Positions 1 to 8,478 of a stretch of DNA of 64,000 bases are shown here, piece by piece. The stretch's first letter is position 1. The number at the start of each line of letters is the position of its first letter. The position numbers and the translations under genes are program-made. The stretch is from the NCBI RefSeq assembly GCF_018343695.1, contig NZ_JAGYPJ010000001.1, positions 631,001 to 695,000 of the forward strand. Direction: 5' to 3'. This stretch comes from Lederbergia citrisecunda. Lineage in GTDB: Bacteria; Bacillota; Bacilli; Bacillales; Bacillaceae_C. A model generated the notes under the pieces. It was not told where the DNA came from, did not search any database, and saw only the letters and a program-made list of their open reading frames with translations.

Positions 1-308
1 CGTACAGACCTTTTGTAAAATTATTAAAACCATTTGCCTCTGCGGGCAGGATGTCTATTACCATTTACTTATCTCAGTCCATTATAGGGACCTTAATATT
101 TTATAATTATGGATTAGGGCTATACGGTCAAGTTTCTATGGCTACAGGAACTTTACTTGCGCTAGCCATTTACGTTATACAAGTAATCCTTGCGGAAATA
201 TGGCTATCGAAGTTTAGATATGGACCAGTAGAAAAATTGTGGAGACTACTAACTTACGGAAGACAAAAGAAAGGACGGGGTGGGAAAAATGAAATTCATA
301 TCGTTTAA
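1..308 (+). CDS. DUF418 (YeiB-type) membrane protein, C-terminal part
   Basis: The window opens inside this gene; the frame is open from base 3 and 101 residues are visible to the TAA at 308. They match the tail of DUF418 proteins: the segment GRMSITIYLSQSIIG, hydrophobic helices, and a basic end FRYGPVEKLWRLLTYG. DUF418 proteins are polytopic membrane proteins of unclear function. The gene overlaps the start of the next one by about 20 bases, so the two may be cotranscribed. The N-terminus lies outside the window, so total length cannot be judged. Family assignment is good; function is unknown. Confidence 0.8.
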   Translation, partial: YRPFVKLLKPFASAGRMSITIYLSQSIIGTLIFYNYGLGLYGQVSMATGTLLALAIYVIQVILAEIWLSKFRYGPVEKLWRLLTYGRQKKGRGGKNEIHIV

Positions 309-1185
309 GCTGAAAGATGAAGTTCGTTTTGGTGTAGTGGATGATGAAAATTCGAGTGTTTGGGACATTATTTCCATTTCCAAAGATAGTGGATTATCAT
401 GCCCATCATCCTTAATCGAAGGGATTGAAGAAGGGGAGCAGTTCTTAATAAATATTGAAAAGTTATTGAAATGGGGAAAAAATACGGAAAATGAATCGTA
501 TTTACTACCTTTTTCTGACATCACATGGCTGGCTCCGATTCCAAAACCGTCAAAAAATATAATGTGTGTCGGTAAAAACTATCGTGAACACGCTATTGAA
601 ATGGGAAGTGAAGCTGATATTCCAGAACATGTTATGGTGTTTACTAAGGCCCCAACAACAGTGATCGGACATAATGATCCAATCGATGCTCACGTAGATA
701 TTACAGACCAATTAGACTATGAAGGTGAATTAGCAGTCATCATTGGCAAAAAAGGAAAGAAAATTTCACAACAAGATGCACTGGACTACGTATTTGGCTA
801 TACTATTTTGAACGATGTAACGGCAAGGGATATCCAACAACGCCATAAGCAATTTTTCATTGGAAAAAGTCTCGACTCCTCATGCCCAATGGGTCCATGG
901 ATTGTCCATAAAGATACAATTAGCAATCCAAACCATTTAAATATAACAACAAAGGTTAATGGAGAAATTCGTCAGAATTCAAATACTGAACATTTTATTT
1001 TTCCTGTTGAAGAAGTCATATCCGTCTTATCACAAGGGATGACGCTCGAGCCTGGGGATATTATTGCCACCGGAACACCAGCTGGAGTAGGAAAAGGCTT
1101 TAAACCGCCAAGATTTTTAAAACATGGGGATGTAATTGAGATTGAAGTAGAGGGTATAGGTAAATTGAACAATATTGTGAAATAG
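289..1185 (+). CDS. yisK: Fumarylacetoacetate hydrolase family protein, YisK-like
   Basis: A protein of about 298 residues with the FAA hydrolase fold. The N-terminal third is a lid-like region; the core starts near the segment KPSKNIMCVGKNYREH. Visible metal-site motifs are DYEGELAVIIG, which carries the paired Glu residues, and LNDVTARD with the Asp ligand; the end holds the family segment PGDIIATGTPAGVG. B. subtilis YisK is reported as an oxaloacetate decarboxylase that also associates with the elongation machinery; the exact substrate here is inferred. The start is ambiguous: ATG 289 behind GGGGTGGG, or GTG 280 behind AAAGGA. The yisL gene follows, as in B. subtilis, which supports the name. 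Confidence 0.88.
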   Translation: MKFISFKLKDEVRFGVVDDENSSVWDIISISKDSGLSCPSSLIEGIEEGEQFLINIEKLLKWGKNTENESYLLPFSDITWLAPIPKPSKNIMCVGKNYREHAIEMGSEADIPEHVMVFTKAPTTVIGHNDPIDAHVDITDQLDYEGELAVIIGKKGKKISQQDALDYVFGYTILNDVTARDIQQRHKQFFIGKSLDSSCPMGPWIVHKDTISNPNHLNITTKVNGEIRQNSNTEHFIFPVEEVISVLSQGMTLEPGDIIATGTPAGVGKGFKPPRFLKHGDVIEIEVEGIGKLNNIVK

Positions 1186-1271
1186 TTCATCTATACTGTG
1201 GAGTTCAAGAAAAATATGGTAAGATTAGAGAAAATATGCTATCTCACAATAAATGAAGGAGGAAAGTATAT

Positions 1272-1643
1272 ATGTTTGATAACACACACGCACATATTAC
1301 GACTTGGGCAATTGCAATTATTTTATTTATAGTTGCCGTAATGTTACATAAAGCTGGAAATAAAAAAGCGACAAAAATTGTACAAATGATATTGAGAGTT
1401 TTTTATTTACTAATAATTACTACAGGAGTCATATTATTTGTAAGACATAGTAGTTTCGATCCTGCCTTATATGGAATGAAGTTTCTTTTCGGATTGATTG
1501 TTATAGCGATGATGGAAATGATTCTGGTTCGCTTAAAGCGCGATAAAAATACTGGGATATTCTGGTTGCTATTGATTGTTTCGTTCTTAATAACATTTTA
1601 TTTAGGTGCAAGACTCCCGCTAAATTGGAATTGGTTTGCTTAA
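1272..1643 (+). CDS. yisL: YisL family (DUF1516) small membrane protein
   Basis: A 123-residue hydrophobic protein with four predicted membrane helices, starting HITTWAIAIILF and ending in the family motif GARLPLNWNWF. It matches YisL (UPF0344/DUF1516), whose function is unknown. The start follows AAGGAGGAAAGTATAT with good spacing. It lies 86 bases after yisK, the same order as in B. subtilis, and is followed by an intrinsic terminator, so it is probably the last gene of the yisK-yisL unit. Nothing in the sequence indicates a substrate or partner. Confidence 0.88.
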   Translation: MFDNTHAHITTWAIAIILFIVAVMLHKAGNKKATKIVQMILRVFYLLIITTGVILFVRHSSFDPALYGMKFLFGLIVIAMMEMILVRLKRDKNTGIFWLLLIVSFLITFYLGARLPLNWNWFA

Positions 1644-1660
1644 TAAAGAGTCGTATTAAG

Positions 1661-1700
1661 AAAATGTAAAAACCTTTGTATTTGGTTTTTACATTTTTCT
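1661..1700 (+). terminator. Intrinsic terminator after yisL
   Basis: Arms AAAATGTAAAAACC and GGTTTTTACATTTT pair perfectly around a 9-base loop and are followed by T-rich sequence. It ends the yisK-yisL unit. Confidence 0.85.
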
Positions 1701-1741
1701 TTTGGGTTTGAAAAAGTAATATTGTTAATAAAGATTGTTAT

Positions 1742-1866
1742 GTCTAGTTCCGGCGCCAAGTGAGCAGCATACTTCATCTCCTTTTACTTATAAATCAACA
1801 ACAGTTCGACTTACAGGCTCATTGTGTTAAGGCTTAGTCATGAAGTTTGTTCACTTGCGCTTTTCT
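1742..1866. repeat. Intergenic repeat family A, copy 1 (degenerate)
   Basis: The segment runs from TCTAGTTCCGGCGCC to TTGCGCTTTTCTAGA. Its two ends resemble those of the other family A copies in this window (near 23.4, 25.9, 28.1, 38.1 and 44.6 kb), but the middle is poorly conserved. It fills most of the gap between yisL and the next gene. No gene or other signal is seen in this gap. Confidence 0.55.
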
Positions 1867-1939
1867 AGATGACTTTCAAGCAATTGTTCATTAAAATAAA
1901 GTTAAAGATAATGACTAAAAATGTCGAAATGAGATAGCG

Positions 1940-3985
1940 GTGGTGAAGGGCAATTTGATTAAATCATATACCTATACATATAAAGACAAAAATGATTTGC
2001 TCGATTTTATGAACACGCAAAATTTCGCTAGTAATGAACTATATGTCATAAAAGCTTCTTTACCAGATTGGAAAAGTACAGAAATCAATCAATTAAAAAG
2101 ATTTCTATTAAATTTTTTGCCGAATTCCGTGTTTATAACAGTCCATTCTTTTAATAAAGAAGAAGCTTCATTGACATTTAATCGCTATGGATCTATTACT
2201 GAATCGTTCAATCAGAATAAAGAAAATCATATAGAAAATGACTCAGCAATGGCTGACATGCTTAATATTACAACGAACCAATATATCAACCTTTCAAAAA
2301 AATATAATGAAATAAAAGAATACTTTTTTTCTATTGTTGAAAATATGCCTGATATCATCTTTACAACGGATTTAAATGGGTGTTTTACAAGTGTGAATAC
2401 TGCATTTAAGGATACATTTGGACTAGGAATAGAGGAGTTAAAAGGTGAATCTGCACTTACATACGTTTCTTCAAAAGATGTACCGATTAAACGATATTTC
2501 ATAAAAGCAGTTCGTGGAATCACTGTCCAATTTGAACTAAATCTTATTGTTAAAACAGGTGATTTAGCTACTTTTATCATGCATATGATTCCAATCAATG
2601 TTCAGGACAAGACGGTAGAAATCTTTGTTATTGGGCGCAATATTACTAAACAACGAAAAATCGAAAAAAAGATGGAGAGAATCGCGTATTACGATGCAGA
2701 TACAAAGCTCCCAAATCGTATGAAATTCGATGAGATTCTTCAAAAAAGAATTAAAAAGGCAAAAAAAGCAAATAGTGAATTTTTAATTATATTTCTAGAT
2801 TTAGATCGATTTAAAACGATAAATGATATGCTTGGTCACAAGTCTGGAGATAAAGTATTAAAGATAGTCGCAAAAAGAATATTTTCAGTGATTCCAAAAG
2901 GCACATATTTAGGTAGATTTAGTGGTGATAAATTTTCTATTATCATGCCAGATGGAACTGACCCTGAGGCAGTGATGCAAATTGGACAAGAATTATTACA
3001 ATCCATTCAAATGCCGTTACACTTTGAGAATCAGGAACTGTATGTATCAGCAAGTATCGGGATTAGTACTTATCCTTCGGACGGCAGTGATAATGTTGAA
3101 CTGATGAAAAATGCAGATGCAGCATTAAATCACGCTAAACAACAAGGTGGAAGTTCGATTGTATTTTTCGCTGGTGAAATGAATAAAGAAACGTGGCAGC
3201 GAATTGAGATTGAACGTAGTTTAAGGAAGGCGCTTGAAAATAATGAGCTTTATATAGCCTATCAGCCTATTATTAATACTAAGACAGGTAAACTTTCTAC
3301 TTGTGAAGCGTTGCTTAGATGGGATCATCCGGAATATGGATTAATCCCGCCAATTCAATTTATACCGATTGCAGAAGAAATCGGATTAATTCACACATTC
3401 GGCAATTGGGTTTTGAACAATGCTTGTAAACAAATTAAAGAATGGCAAGAAAAAGGAATAGAACATTTAAGTGTTTCAGTTAATGTTTCTGCTTTTCAAT
3501 TCCAGAATAAACATTTTATTGAAGAGGTTAAAAAGGCACTTGATTACTCAGGACTAGAAGCAAAATTTTTACATTTAGAATTGACTGAAAGTGCGATGCT
3601 CAATCATACGATGGAAGCCATCAATACGATGCAAATTCTAAATGAATTAGGCGTGAATATATCGATCGACGACTTCGGAACCGGATATTCATCATTAAGC
3701 TATTTAAAACAATTGCCTATTCATCGATTGAAAATAGATCGTTCCTTTATCAATCATTTTAAAACTGACTCCAGGGAGTATGCCATTGTAAATGCTATTA
3801 TGACGATGGGGCATGGTTTAGGTTTAAAAGTAGTGGCTGAAGGAGTCGAAACGAAAGAACAACTAACCTTATTAAAAAAATTAAAATGCGATTATATACA
3901 AGGGTACTTTGTCGAAAAACCAATGTCGCCAAAAAAGTTCGAAGAATGGTATTATAGTACGGATTTATTGTCAAAGCTATATTAA
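1940..3985 (+). CDS. PAS-GGDEF-EAL protein, probable c-di-GMP phosphodiesterase
   Basis: A 681-residue cytoplasmic signalling protein. Residues 1 to about 110 match no domain I can name (a shortened FIST-like sensor is one guess). A PAS domain (about 127-235) carries NMPDIIFTTDLNG. A GGDEF domain follows, but its signature is SGDKF instead of GGDEF and the upstream RxxD inhibitory site is absent, so cyclase activity is unlikely. The EAL domain looks intact: CEALLRW, SVNVSAFQF, LELTES, DDFGTGYSS, KIDRSF, AEGVE and QGYF. I infer c-di-GMP hydrolysis with the GGDEF domain as a regulatory module. The start is uncertain: GTG 1940 has a weak site, while TTG 1954 lies behind GAAGGG. The amylase-like gene follows 34 bases later on the same strand. 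Confidence 0.87.
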   Translation: MVKGNLIKSYTYTYKDKNDLLDFMNTQNFASNELYVIKASLPDWKSTEINQLKRFLLNFLPNSVFITVHSFNKEEASLTFNRYGSITESFNQNKENHIENDSAMADMLNITTNQYINLSKKYNEIKEYFFSIVENMPDIIFTTDLNGCFTSVNTAFKDTFGLGIEELKGESALTYVSSKDVPIKRYFIKAVRGITVQFELNLIVKTGDLATFIMHMIPINVQDKTVEIFVIGRNITKQRKIEKKMERIAYYDADTKLPNRMKFDEILQKRIKKAKKANSEFLIIFLDLDRFKTINDMLGHKSGDKVLKIVAKRIFSVIPKGTYLGRFSGDKFSIIMPDGTDPEAVMQIGQELLQSIQMPLHFENQELYVSASIGISTYPSDGSDNVELMKNADAALNHAKQQGGSSIVFFAGEMNKETWQRIEIERSLRKALENNELYIAYQPIINTKTGKLSTCEALLRWDHPEYGLIPPIQFIPIAEEIGLIHTFGNWVLNNACKQIKEWQEKGIEHLSVSVNVSAFQFQNKHFIEEVKKALDYSGLEAKFLHLELTESAMLNHTMEAINTMQILNELGVNISIDDFGTGYSSLSYLKQLPIHRLKIDRSFINHFKTDSREYAIVNAIMTMGHGLGLKVVAEGVETKEQLTLLKKLKCDYIQGYFVEKPMSPKKFEEWYYSTDLLSKLY

Positions 3986-4019
3986 TCTACGTTTTTAAAG
4001 TTGTCAGGAGGCAATAACA

Positions 4020-5402
4020 TTGTTTAAAAAAGCTTTATGCTTAATTTTAACTACTCTTTTTCTATTTTTTGCTACAAATGTTCATGCTAATGAACAAAAA
4101 TCGTGGGAAGATGAAATTATATATTCTTTAATGGTCGATCGATTTAATAATGGCGATAATAATAATGATTTTGATGTCAATTTGACAGACCCAAAAAGTT
4201 TCCAAGGCGGAGATTTTAAGGGGATTAAGGACAAATTGGATTACTTGCAAGAGATGGGGTTTACGGCTTTGCAGCTATCACCCATTTTTGATAATGAAGA
4301 TGGTGGATATCATGGTGAGTGGATTAAGGACTACTATAATACAGACGAACATTTTGGCACTGTCGAAGAATTTAAACAATTAGTTGATGATGTTCATGAG
4401 AAAAAAATGCATATCATATTGGAATTCCCTATTCAAAAACAAATGGATGCTCAGGAAGTAATTGATATTGCAAACTGGTGGATTACAGAAACTCAAATTG
4501 ATGGGTTTAAAATGACAAATATTAATGAAAAACCTCTGCAATTTTGGAAAGAGGTTACTTCTGAAATATCGAACGTTAAGAATAACTTTTATTTATCCGG
4601 TTCCGCTAGCAATATTAGTGAAAAAGAAATGAACGAATATAGCCAAGTTGGTTTTACTAGTATTTCGGATGTCTCGTTCGTGAGACCACTAAGGGATGCA
4701 TTTTCAAAACCGGACGTTTCAACAGCAACATTGATTAATTCGTTGGATCGTAACACTTCCGGATTAAGAGAAGCCTTCTTTGATAACCAGAATACCGATA
4801 GATTCACAAGAGAAATGGTAAATAATAATACTTATCCTGTTACAAGATGGAAAATCGCTCTTTCCTTTTTATATACACAACCTGAAATTCCAGTTGTTTA
4901 TTATGCGACAGAAATTGCAGTGAATGGTGGGGAATCGCCAGAAAACACTCCAATGATGAATTTCAGAACAGAAAAGGAAATAATTGATTATATTGCTGAT
5001 TTGGGTAGAGTCCGAAATCATCAAAAGGCATTGACAAAAGGTACGATGGAATTATTGTATGAAAAAGACGGTATGACCGTATTTAAACGTCAATATCATT
5101 CGGAAACCGTAGTAGTAGCTATTAATAATACTAGTACCGATCGAAGTGCGGTCATCTCTGAAGACCAACTTGAAAAAAATAAAGAATTACGTGGATTGCT
5201 TGGAACAGATCTTGTCCGAGTTGATAATAATGGAAATTATCATATTGTGTTGGAACGTGAATCTGCAGAAATTTATAAGCTGACAGAAAAAAGCGGGTAC
5301 AACATACCATTCATTTTATCGATTTTTGTCGTATTTGCGCTATTTATTCTCTTTATGTATATAACATGGAAACGTGGAAAGAAAATGAATCCACAGGAAT
5401 AA
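4020..5402 (+). CDS. Membrane-anchored GH13 alpha-amylase homologue lacking catalytic residues
   Basis: A 460-residue exported protein: signal peptide about 1-23, GH13-like barrel about 30-410, one C-terminal membrane helix (about 430-452) and a short basic tail. The barrel start is well conserved (calcium-loop-like DRFNNGDNNND; then GGDFKGIKDKLDYLQEMGFTA). The catalytic regions are not. Region I reads ILEFPIQK where ILDxVxNH is usual. Region II reads GFKMT, with Thr166 replacing the nucleophile Asp. Region III has YLSGS in place of the acid Glu. Region IV reads FDNQNTDR, so NHD became NQN. All three acidic catalytic residues and both histidines are gone, yet the frame is intact. I infer a non-catalytic surface glycan-binding protein. 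It starts at TTG behind AGGAGGC and may be cotranscribed with the EAL protein. Confidence 0.85.
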   Translation: MFKKALCLILTTLFLFFATNVHANEQKSWEDEIIYSLMVDRFNNGDNNNDFDVNLTDPKSFQGGDFKGIKDKLDYLQEMGFTALQLSPIFDNEDGGYHGEWIKDYYNTDEHFGTVEEFKQLVDDVHEKKMHIILEFPIQKQMDAQEVIDIANWWITETQIDGFKMTNINEKPLQFWKEVTSEISNVKNNFYLSGSASNISEKEMNEYSQVGFTSISDVSFVRPLRDAFSKPDVSTATLINSLDRNTSGLREAFFDNQNTDRFTREMVNNNTYPVTRWKIALSFLYTQPEIPVVYYATEIAVNGGESPENTPMMNFRTEKEIIDYIADLGRVRNHQKALTKGTMELLYEKDGMTVFKRQYHSETVVVAINNTSTDRSAVISEDQLEKNKELRGLLGTDLVRVDNNGNYHIVLERESAEIYKLTEKSGYNIPFILSIFVVFALFILFMYITWKRGKKMNPQE

Positions 5403-5409
5403 ATGAAAG

Positions 5410-5466
5410 AAGCGGTCCAAAAAATCAGGTCACTGACCATTGGTAGCCGCCTTTTATTTTTATTTT
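5410..5466 (+). terminator. Probable intrinsic terminator after the amylase homologue
   Basis: An interrupted stem pairs AAGCGG and CCAA with TTGG and CCGCCTT, followed by TTTATTTTTATTTTT. It ends the EAL/amylase unit. The stem is imperfect, so confidence is moderate. Confidence 0.55.
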
Positions 5467-5489
5467 TGGTGGTGCGTTAAACGGTGTTT

Positions 5490-5611
5490 GTTGATTTACG
5501 CTCCAGGCGCTTCGCTTTCCGCGGGCGTGCAGGAGCGGCTCTGAAGCGCCCGTGTGGTCTCACGTGGCTCGTACTCCCGCAGGAGTCTTCGCGCCTTTTG
5601 CTCCAATCAAC
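5490..5611. repeat. Intergenic repeat family B, copy 1
   Basis: A GC-rich element in AT-rich surroundings, from GTTGATTTACGCTCCAGGCG to TTTTGCTCCAATCAAC, with the outer bases GTTGAT/ATCAAC inverted. It holds the segments CTTTCCGCGGGCG and CTCCCGCAGGAGTCTTCGCG typical of a dispersed element common in Bacillaceae genomes. Poorly conserved relatives are at about 34.4 and 39.2 kb. It contains no coding potential I can support. Confidence 0.7.
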
Positions 5612-5651
5612 AGTGGTAGAAAATCAGTAATCACCTTTAACTCGTCCAAAG

Positions 5652-5698
5652 AAAAAAAGGTATAGTTCCTCATAATCTTGTAGGAATTATACCTTTTT
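5652..5698. terminator. Bidirectional terminator between amylase and SDR genes
   Basis: The arms AAAAAAAGGTATAGTTCCT and AGGAATTATACCTTTTT pair with one mismatch around an 11-base loop. A-run on the left and T-run on the right allow use on both strands; it suits the minus-strand dehydrogenase that ends at 5764. Confidence 0.8.
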
Positions 5699-5763
5699 GC
5701 TTTATACATACTCCTATTGGGTCATTTAATTTGAGTTAGCGATTCGTTTCCACTTTAAATTAT

Positions 5764-6624
5764 TTAACCATTAATCACTTCACCTCCATTAATATGGAGC
5801 ATTTGGCCAGTGACATAACTGGAATCATCGGATGCAAGATAAACATATCCAGGGCCTAGTTCAGAAGGCTGTCCAGGACGACCTAATGGTTGGGTCCCAC
5901 CAAATTTACTGACCTTTTCAGCATCAAACGTAGCTGGAATAAGTGGTGTCCAAATGGGGCCAGGTGCCACTCCGTTGACTCGAATCCGTTGTGCTGTAAG
6001 GGATTTGGATAGCGATCTTGTAAAAGAAACGATCGCACCTTTTGTAGCTGAATAGTCCAATAATTCAGGGCTTCCCGCATAGGCTGTGATAGAGGCGGTA
6101 TTAATGATCGAACTCCCTGCTTGTAAATGGGGGAGAGCAGCTTTTGTCAAAAAGAAATATGCGTAAATATTCGTACGGAATGTTTTTTCAAGTTGAGCTT
6201 CTGTAATGTCTATGAGACTTTTTTGAGGATGTTGTTCAGCGGCATTGTTAACGAGAATATCAATTTTTCCAAATTCTTCGATTACTTGCTGGACTACATG
6301 AATACAATGCTGCTCTTGACCAAGATCTCCACGAATTAATTTACATTTTCGACCATCATGTTCTATAAGAGTTTTCGTATTCTCTGCATCTTGATCTTCC
6401 TCCAAGTAACAAATAGCAATATCCGCGCCTTCTTTGGCGAAATGCAGGGCGACAGACTTTCCGATACCGCTATCACCACCAGTAACAATAGCAACTTTGC
6501 CTTCTAATTTTCCACTTCCTTTATAAGAAAGTTTAATGGATTCGGGTTCAGGGTTCATTAGCGTTTCCAAACCGGGCTGCTGTACTTGTTTTTGCTTTGG
6601 CATCGTTTGCTTTTCATTATTCAT
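5764..6624 (-). CDS. Short-chain dehydrogenase, YhdF/YdaD (GSP39) type
   Basis: A 286-residue SDR with the roughly 40-residue N-terminal extension typical of the general-stress YhdF/YdaD group (KQKQVQQPGLETLMNPEP). Cofactor motif VTGGDSGIGKS, then NNAAEQ, the catalytic Ser in NTASITAY, and YSATKGA with the Tyr and Lys. The end YVTGQMLHINGGEVING is typical of the family. The substrate is unknown. The start ATG follows AGGAGTG with 5-base spacing. It is convergent with the amylase gene and lies 72 bases after yajQ, with a terminator between. In Bacillus, relatives belong to the sigma-B stress response; no such promoter was established here. Confidence 0.87.
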   Translation of the reverse strand: MNNEKQTMPKQKQVQQPGLETLMNPEPESIKLSYKGSGKLEGKVAIVTGGDSGIGKSVALHFAKEGADIAICYLEEDQDAENTKTLIEHDGRKCKLIRGDLGQEQHCIHVVQQVIEEFGKIDILVNNAAEQHPQKSLIDITEAQLEKTFRTNIYAYFFLTKAALPHLQAGSSIINTASITAYAGSPELLDYSATKGAIVSFTRSLSKSLTAQRIRVNGVAPGPIWTPLIPATFDAEKVSKFGGTQPLGRPGQPSELGPGYVYLASDDSSYVTGQMLHINGGEVING

Positions 6625-6642
6625 GTAATCACTCCTATTGAT

Positions 6643-6691
6643 GAAAAATAAAGAACGGATATATCATTGATATACCCGTCCGCTCTTTTTT
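6643..6691 (-). terminator. Terminator after yajQ (minus strand)
   Basis: On the minus strand GGACGGGTATATC pairs with GATATATCCGTTC, with a purine run before and TTTATTTTT after. It separates yajQ from the downstream dehydrogenase. Confidence 0.65.
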
Positions 6692-6696
6692 TATTC

Positions 6697-7188
6697 TTAT
6701 CTATAATTTACAAATTGTACTTCAATCGAGAGTTCCGCTGAACGAATCATACTAATGATTTTTTGCAAATCATCTCGATTTTTACCAGTGACCCTTATTT
6801 GATCGTCTTGAACTTGGCTTTTTACTTTTACACCGCTATTTTTAATGAGGTTGTTAATTTTTTTTGCATTTTCTTTGTCGATGCCTTGAACGATTTTAGC
6901 ACGTTGACGTACTGTACCACCAAAGGCATTTTCCATTTTTCCATAATCAAGGTTTTTAACTGGAACTTCACGTCGAATTAATTTTCCGATCAATACATCT
7001 TTTAGTTGCGACATTTTAAATTCATCATCGGAAATAAGGACAAGCTCTTCGTTTTCCAGTTTAATGTCACTTTTACTTCCTTTAAAATCATAGCGATTTT
7101 GGATTTCTTTTAGAGCAATAATAATGGCATTATTTACTTCTGACAACTCAACTTTAGAAACAATATCGAATGAATTTTCTTTAGACAT
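6697..7188 (-). CDS. yajQ: YajQ family nucleotide-binding protein
   Basis: A 163-residue protein that matches YajQ (UPF0234; B. subtilis YitK) over its whole length: the start [16 protein letters not shown], the segment [12 protein letters not shown], the middle [12 protein letters not shown] and the end [14 protein letters not shown]. The family folds as two ferredoxin-like domains. Members in other bacteria bind c-di-GMP or other nucleotides; the role in Bacillaceae is not settled. ATG 7188 follows GGAGGTAG. Because a PAS-GGDEF-EAL gene is nearby, a c-di-GMP link is possible but unproven. Confidence 0.92.
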   Translation of the reverse strand: MSKENSFDIVSKVELSEVNNAIIIALKEIQNRYDFKGSKSDIKLENEELVLISDDEFKMSQLKDVLIGKLIRREVPVKNLDYGKMENAFGGTVRQRAKIVQGIDKENAKKINNLIKNSGVKVKSQVQDDQIRVTGKNRDDLQKIISMIRSAELSIEVQFVNYR

Positions 7189-7273
7189 TTTCTACCTCCG
7201 TTGCACCATTTTCCCTCATTATAGTTGATTTACAACGTTCCAACAAGGGAATAGAAAACGTCTAAATGCTAGA

Positions 7274-7411
7274 TTATAGATGATCTGTTTTTTTCGAATA
7301 TTTGAGTTTGCCTTCTTGAATGTTTTTTTCCCTTAATAGGTTCTTTTCCTCTCGGGCAGCTTGATTGTCTCGAGGTTTTTTATCATTATCAGATGTATTG
7401 TAGCGCACCAT
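7274..7411 (-). CDS. Small hydrophilic protein, 45 aa (possibly DUF3941-like)
   Basis: A 45-codon frame preceded by an excellent site, AAAGGAG six bases before ATG. The product is highly charged, begins MVRYNTSDNDKKPRDNQ and ends KLKYSKKTDHL, with no hydrophobic segment. The composition recalls small DUF3941-type Bacillus proteins, but that label is from memory and not verifiable here. It lies downstream of degV on the same strand, behind a hairpin at 7428-7454. Function unknown. Confidence 0.6.
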   Translation of the reverse strand: MVRYNTSDNDKKPRDNQAAREEKNLLREKNIQEGKLKYSKKTDHL

Positions 7412-7427
7412 CTATTCTCCTTTCAAA

Positions 7428-7454
7428 GTGGGGATATATATTAGTATCTCCCAC
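7428..7454 (-). terminator. Hairpin between degV and the 45-aa gene
   Basis: GTGGGAGATA and TATCCCCAC pair on the minus strand. Only a short TTTG follows, so it may be a weak terminator or an RNA-processing/stability element; the small gene's ribosome site begins right after it. Confidence 0.4.
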
Positions 7455-7469
7455 TCTTTAAGGAAAATA

Positions 7470-8330
7470 TTAGGTTTGTTTTTCATTTAAGAAAAAAATG
7501 GCTAATGTTCCCGGACCAGCATGAGCTGCAATGACAGAACCAATAATATTTATATAAAAGTTCTTTGTTCCAAATCGTTCTTCTATCATCTTTTTCACTT
7601 CAAGAGCTGTTTCCTCGTCGTCACCGTGGCTTATCCCTATCGTTTGGCTACTCAAGTCTGCTCCACGCTCTTCCATAACGTCGAGAATTCTCTTAAAGAG
7701 CTTTTTCTTTCCCCGAATTTTTTCAATCGGAACGAGTTTACCTTCATCAACATGCAATAAAGGCTTAATGTTCAGTAAACCCCCTAGAAAAGCAGATGCT
7801 CTAGAAAGTCGACCACCTCTAGCAAGGAAATCCAAATCTTCTACAGTAAATAAATGTTCCGTATGTTGGCACTGGAATGTTATGTTCTTAATCAATTCTT
7901 CTTTTGTGATGCCGTTTTTAATTTGATCTACAGCAGATATAACAGCTAATCCATAACCAAGAGATGCACATTTGGAATCAATGATTGTTAAGTCTAAATT
8001 AGGGTATTCTTCTAGTACTTGCTCACGAATCATGACAGCAGTTTGATACGTCCCGGAAAGCTCAGACGAAAAAGCAATATAAAGCCCAGATTCACCTGAT
8101 TTAGCTAAATTTGTAAACGATTCTTCAAATAATTGTGGGGAAGCCTGCGATGTTTTCGGCATTTTTCCTGCACGTATTTCTTCATAAACCTTAATTGGTT
8201 GGATGGTTAGTAAATCTTTGTACTCATCGTCATCTATATGTACTTGAAGCGGTATTAGATCAATGTCATTTTCTTGAAAAAAAGATAACGGTAAGTCGGA
8301 TGCACTATCCGCAAATAGTTTTATTGACAT
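7470..8330 (-). CDS. DegV family fatty-acid-binding protein, YitS-like
   Basis: A 286-residue protein of the DegV family, which binds fatty acids and in other Firmicutes presents them to fatty-acid kinase FakA. Motifs: IKLFADSASDLPLSF at the start, KTSQASPQ, AFSSELSGTYQTA, DSKCASLGYGL, and EDLDFLARGGRLSRASAFLG. ATG 8330 follows GAGAGGTG with 7-base spacing and is preferred to an upstream in-frame ATG at 8375 that has no site. It is divergent from yitT, the same pairing (yitS-yitT) as in B. subtilis. No FakA gene is in the window. Confidence 0.9.
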   Translation of the reverse strand: MSIKLFADSASDLPLSFFQENDIDLIPLQVHIDDDEYKDLLTIQPIKVYEEIRAGKMPKTSQASPQLFEESFTNLAKSGESGLYIAFSSELSGTYQTAVMIREQVLEEYPNLDLTIIDSKCASLGYGLAVISAVDQIKNGITKEELIKNITFQCQHTEHLFTVEDLDFLARGGRLSRASAFLGGLLNIKPLLHVDEGKLVPIEKIRGKKKLFKRILDVMEERGADLSSQTIGISHGDDEETALEVKKMIEERFGTKNFYINIIGSVIAAHAGPGTLAIFFLNEKQT

Positions 8331-8478
8331 AAAATTCACCTCTCGTGGGAAAATAATGAAAAATTTCTTTGACATATATATTATTCAGAAAATTATTCCA
8401 TATTTTAAGTGTAACGACTTTATAGGAAAAGTACAATCTTCTATATCATTATTGTAGGAAAAAAGGAGTGAGAGGATC

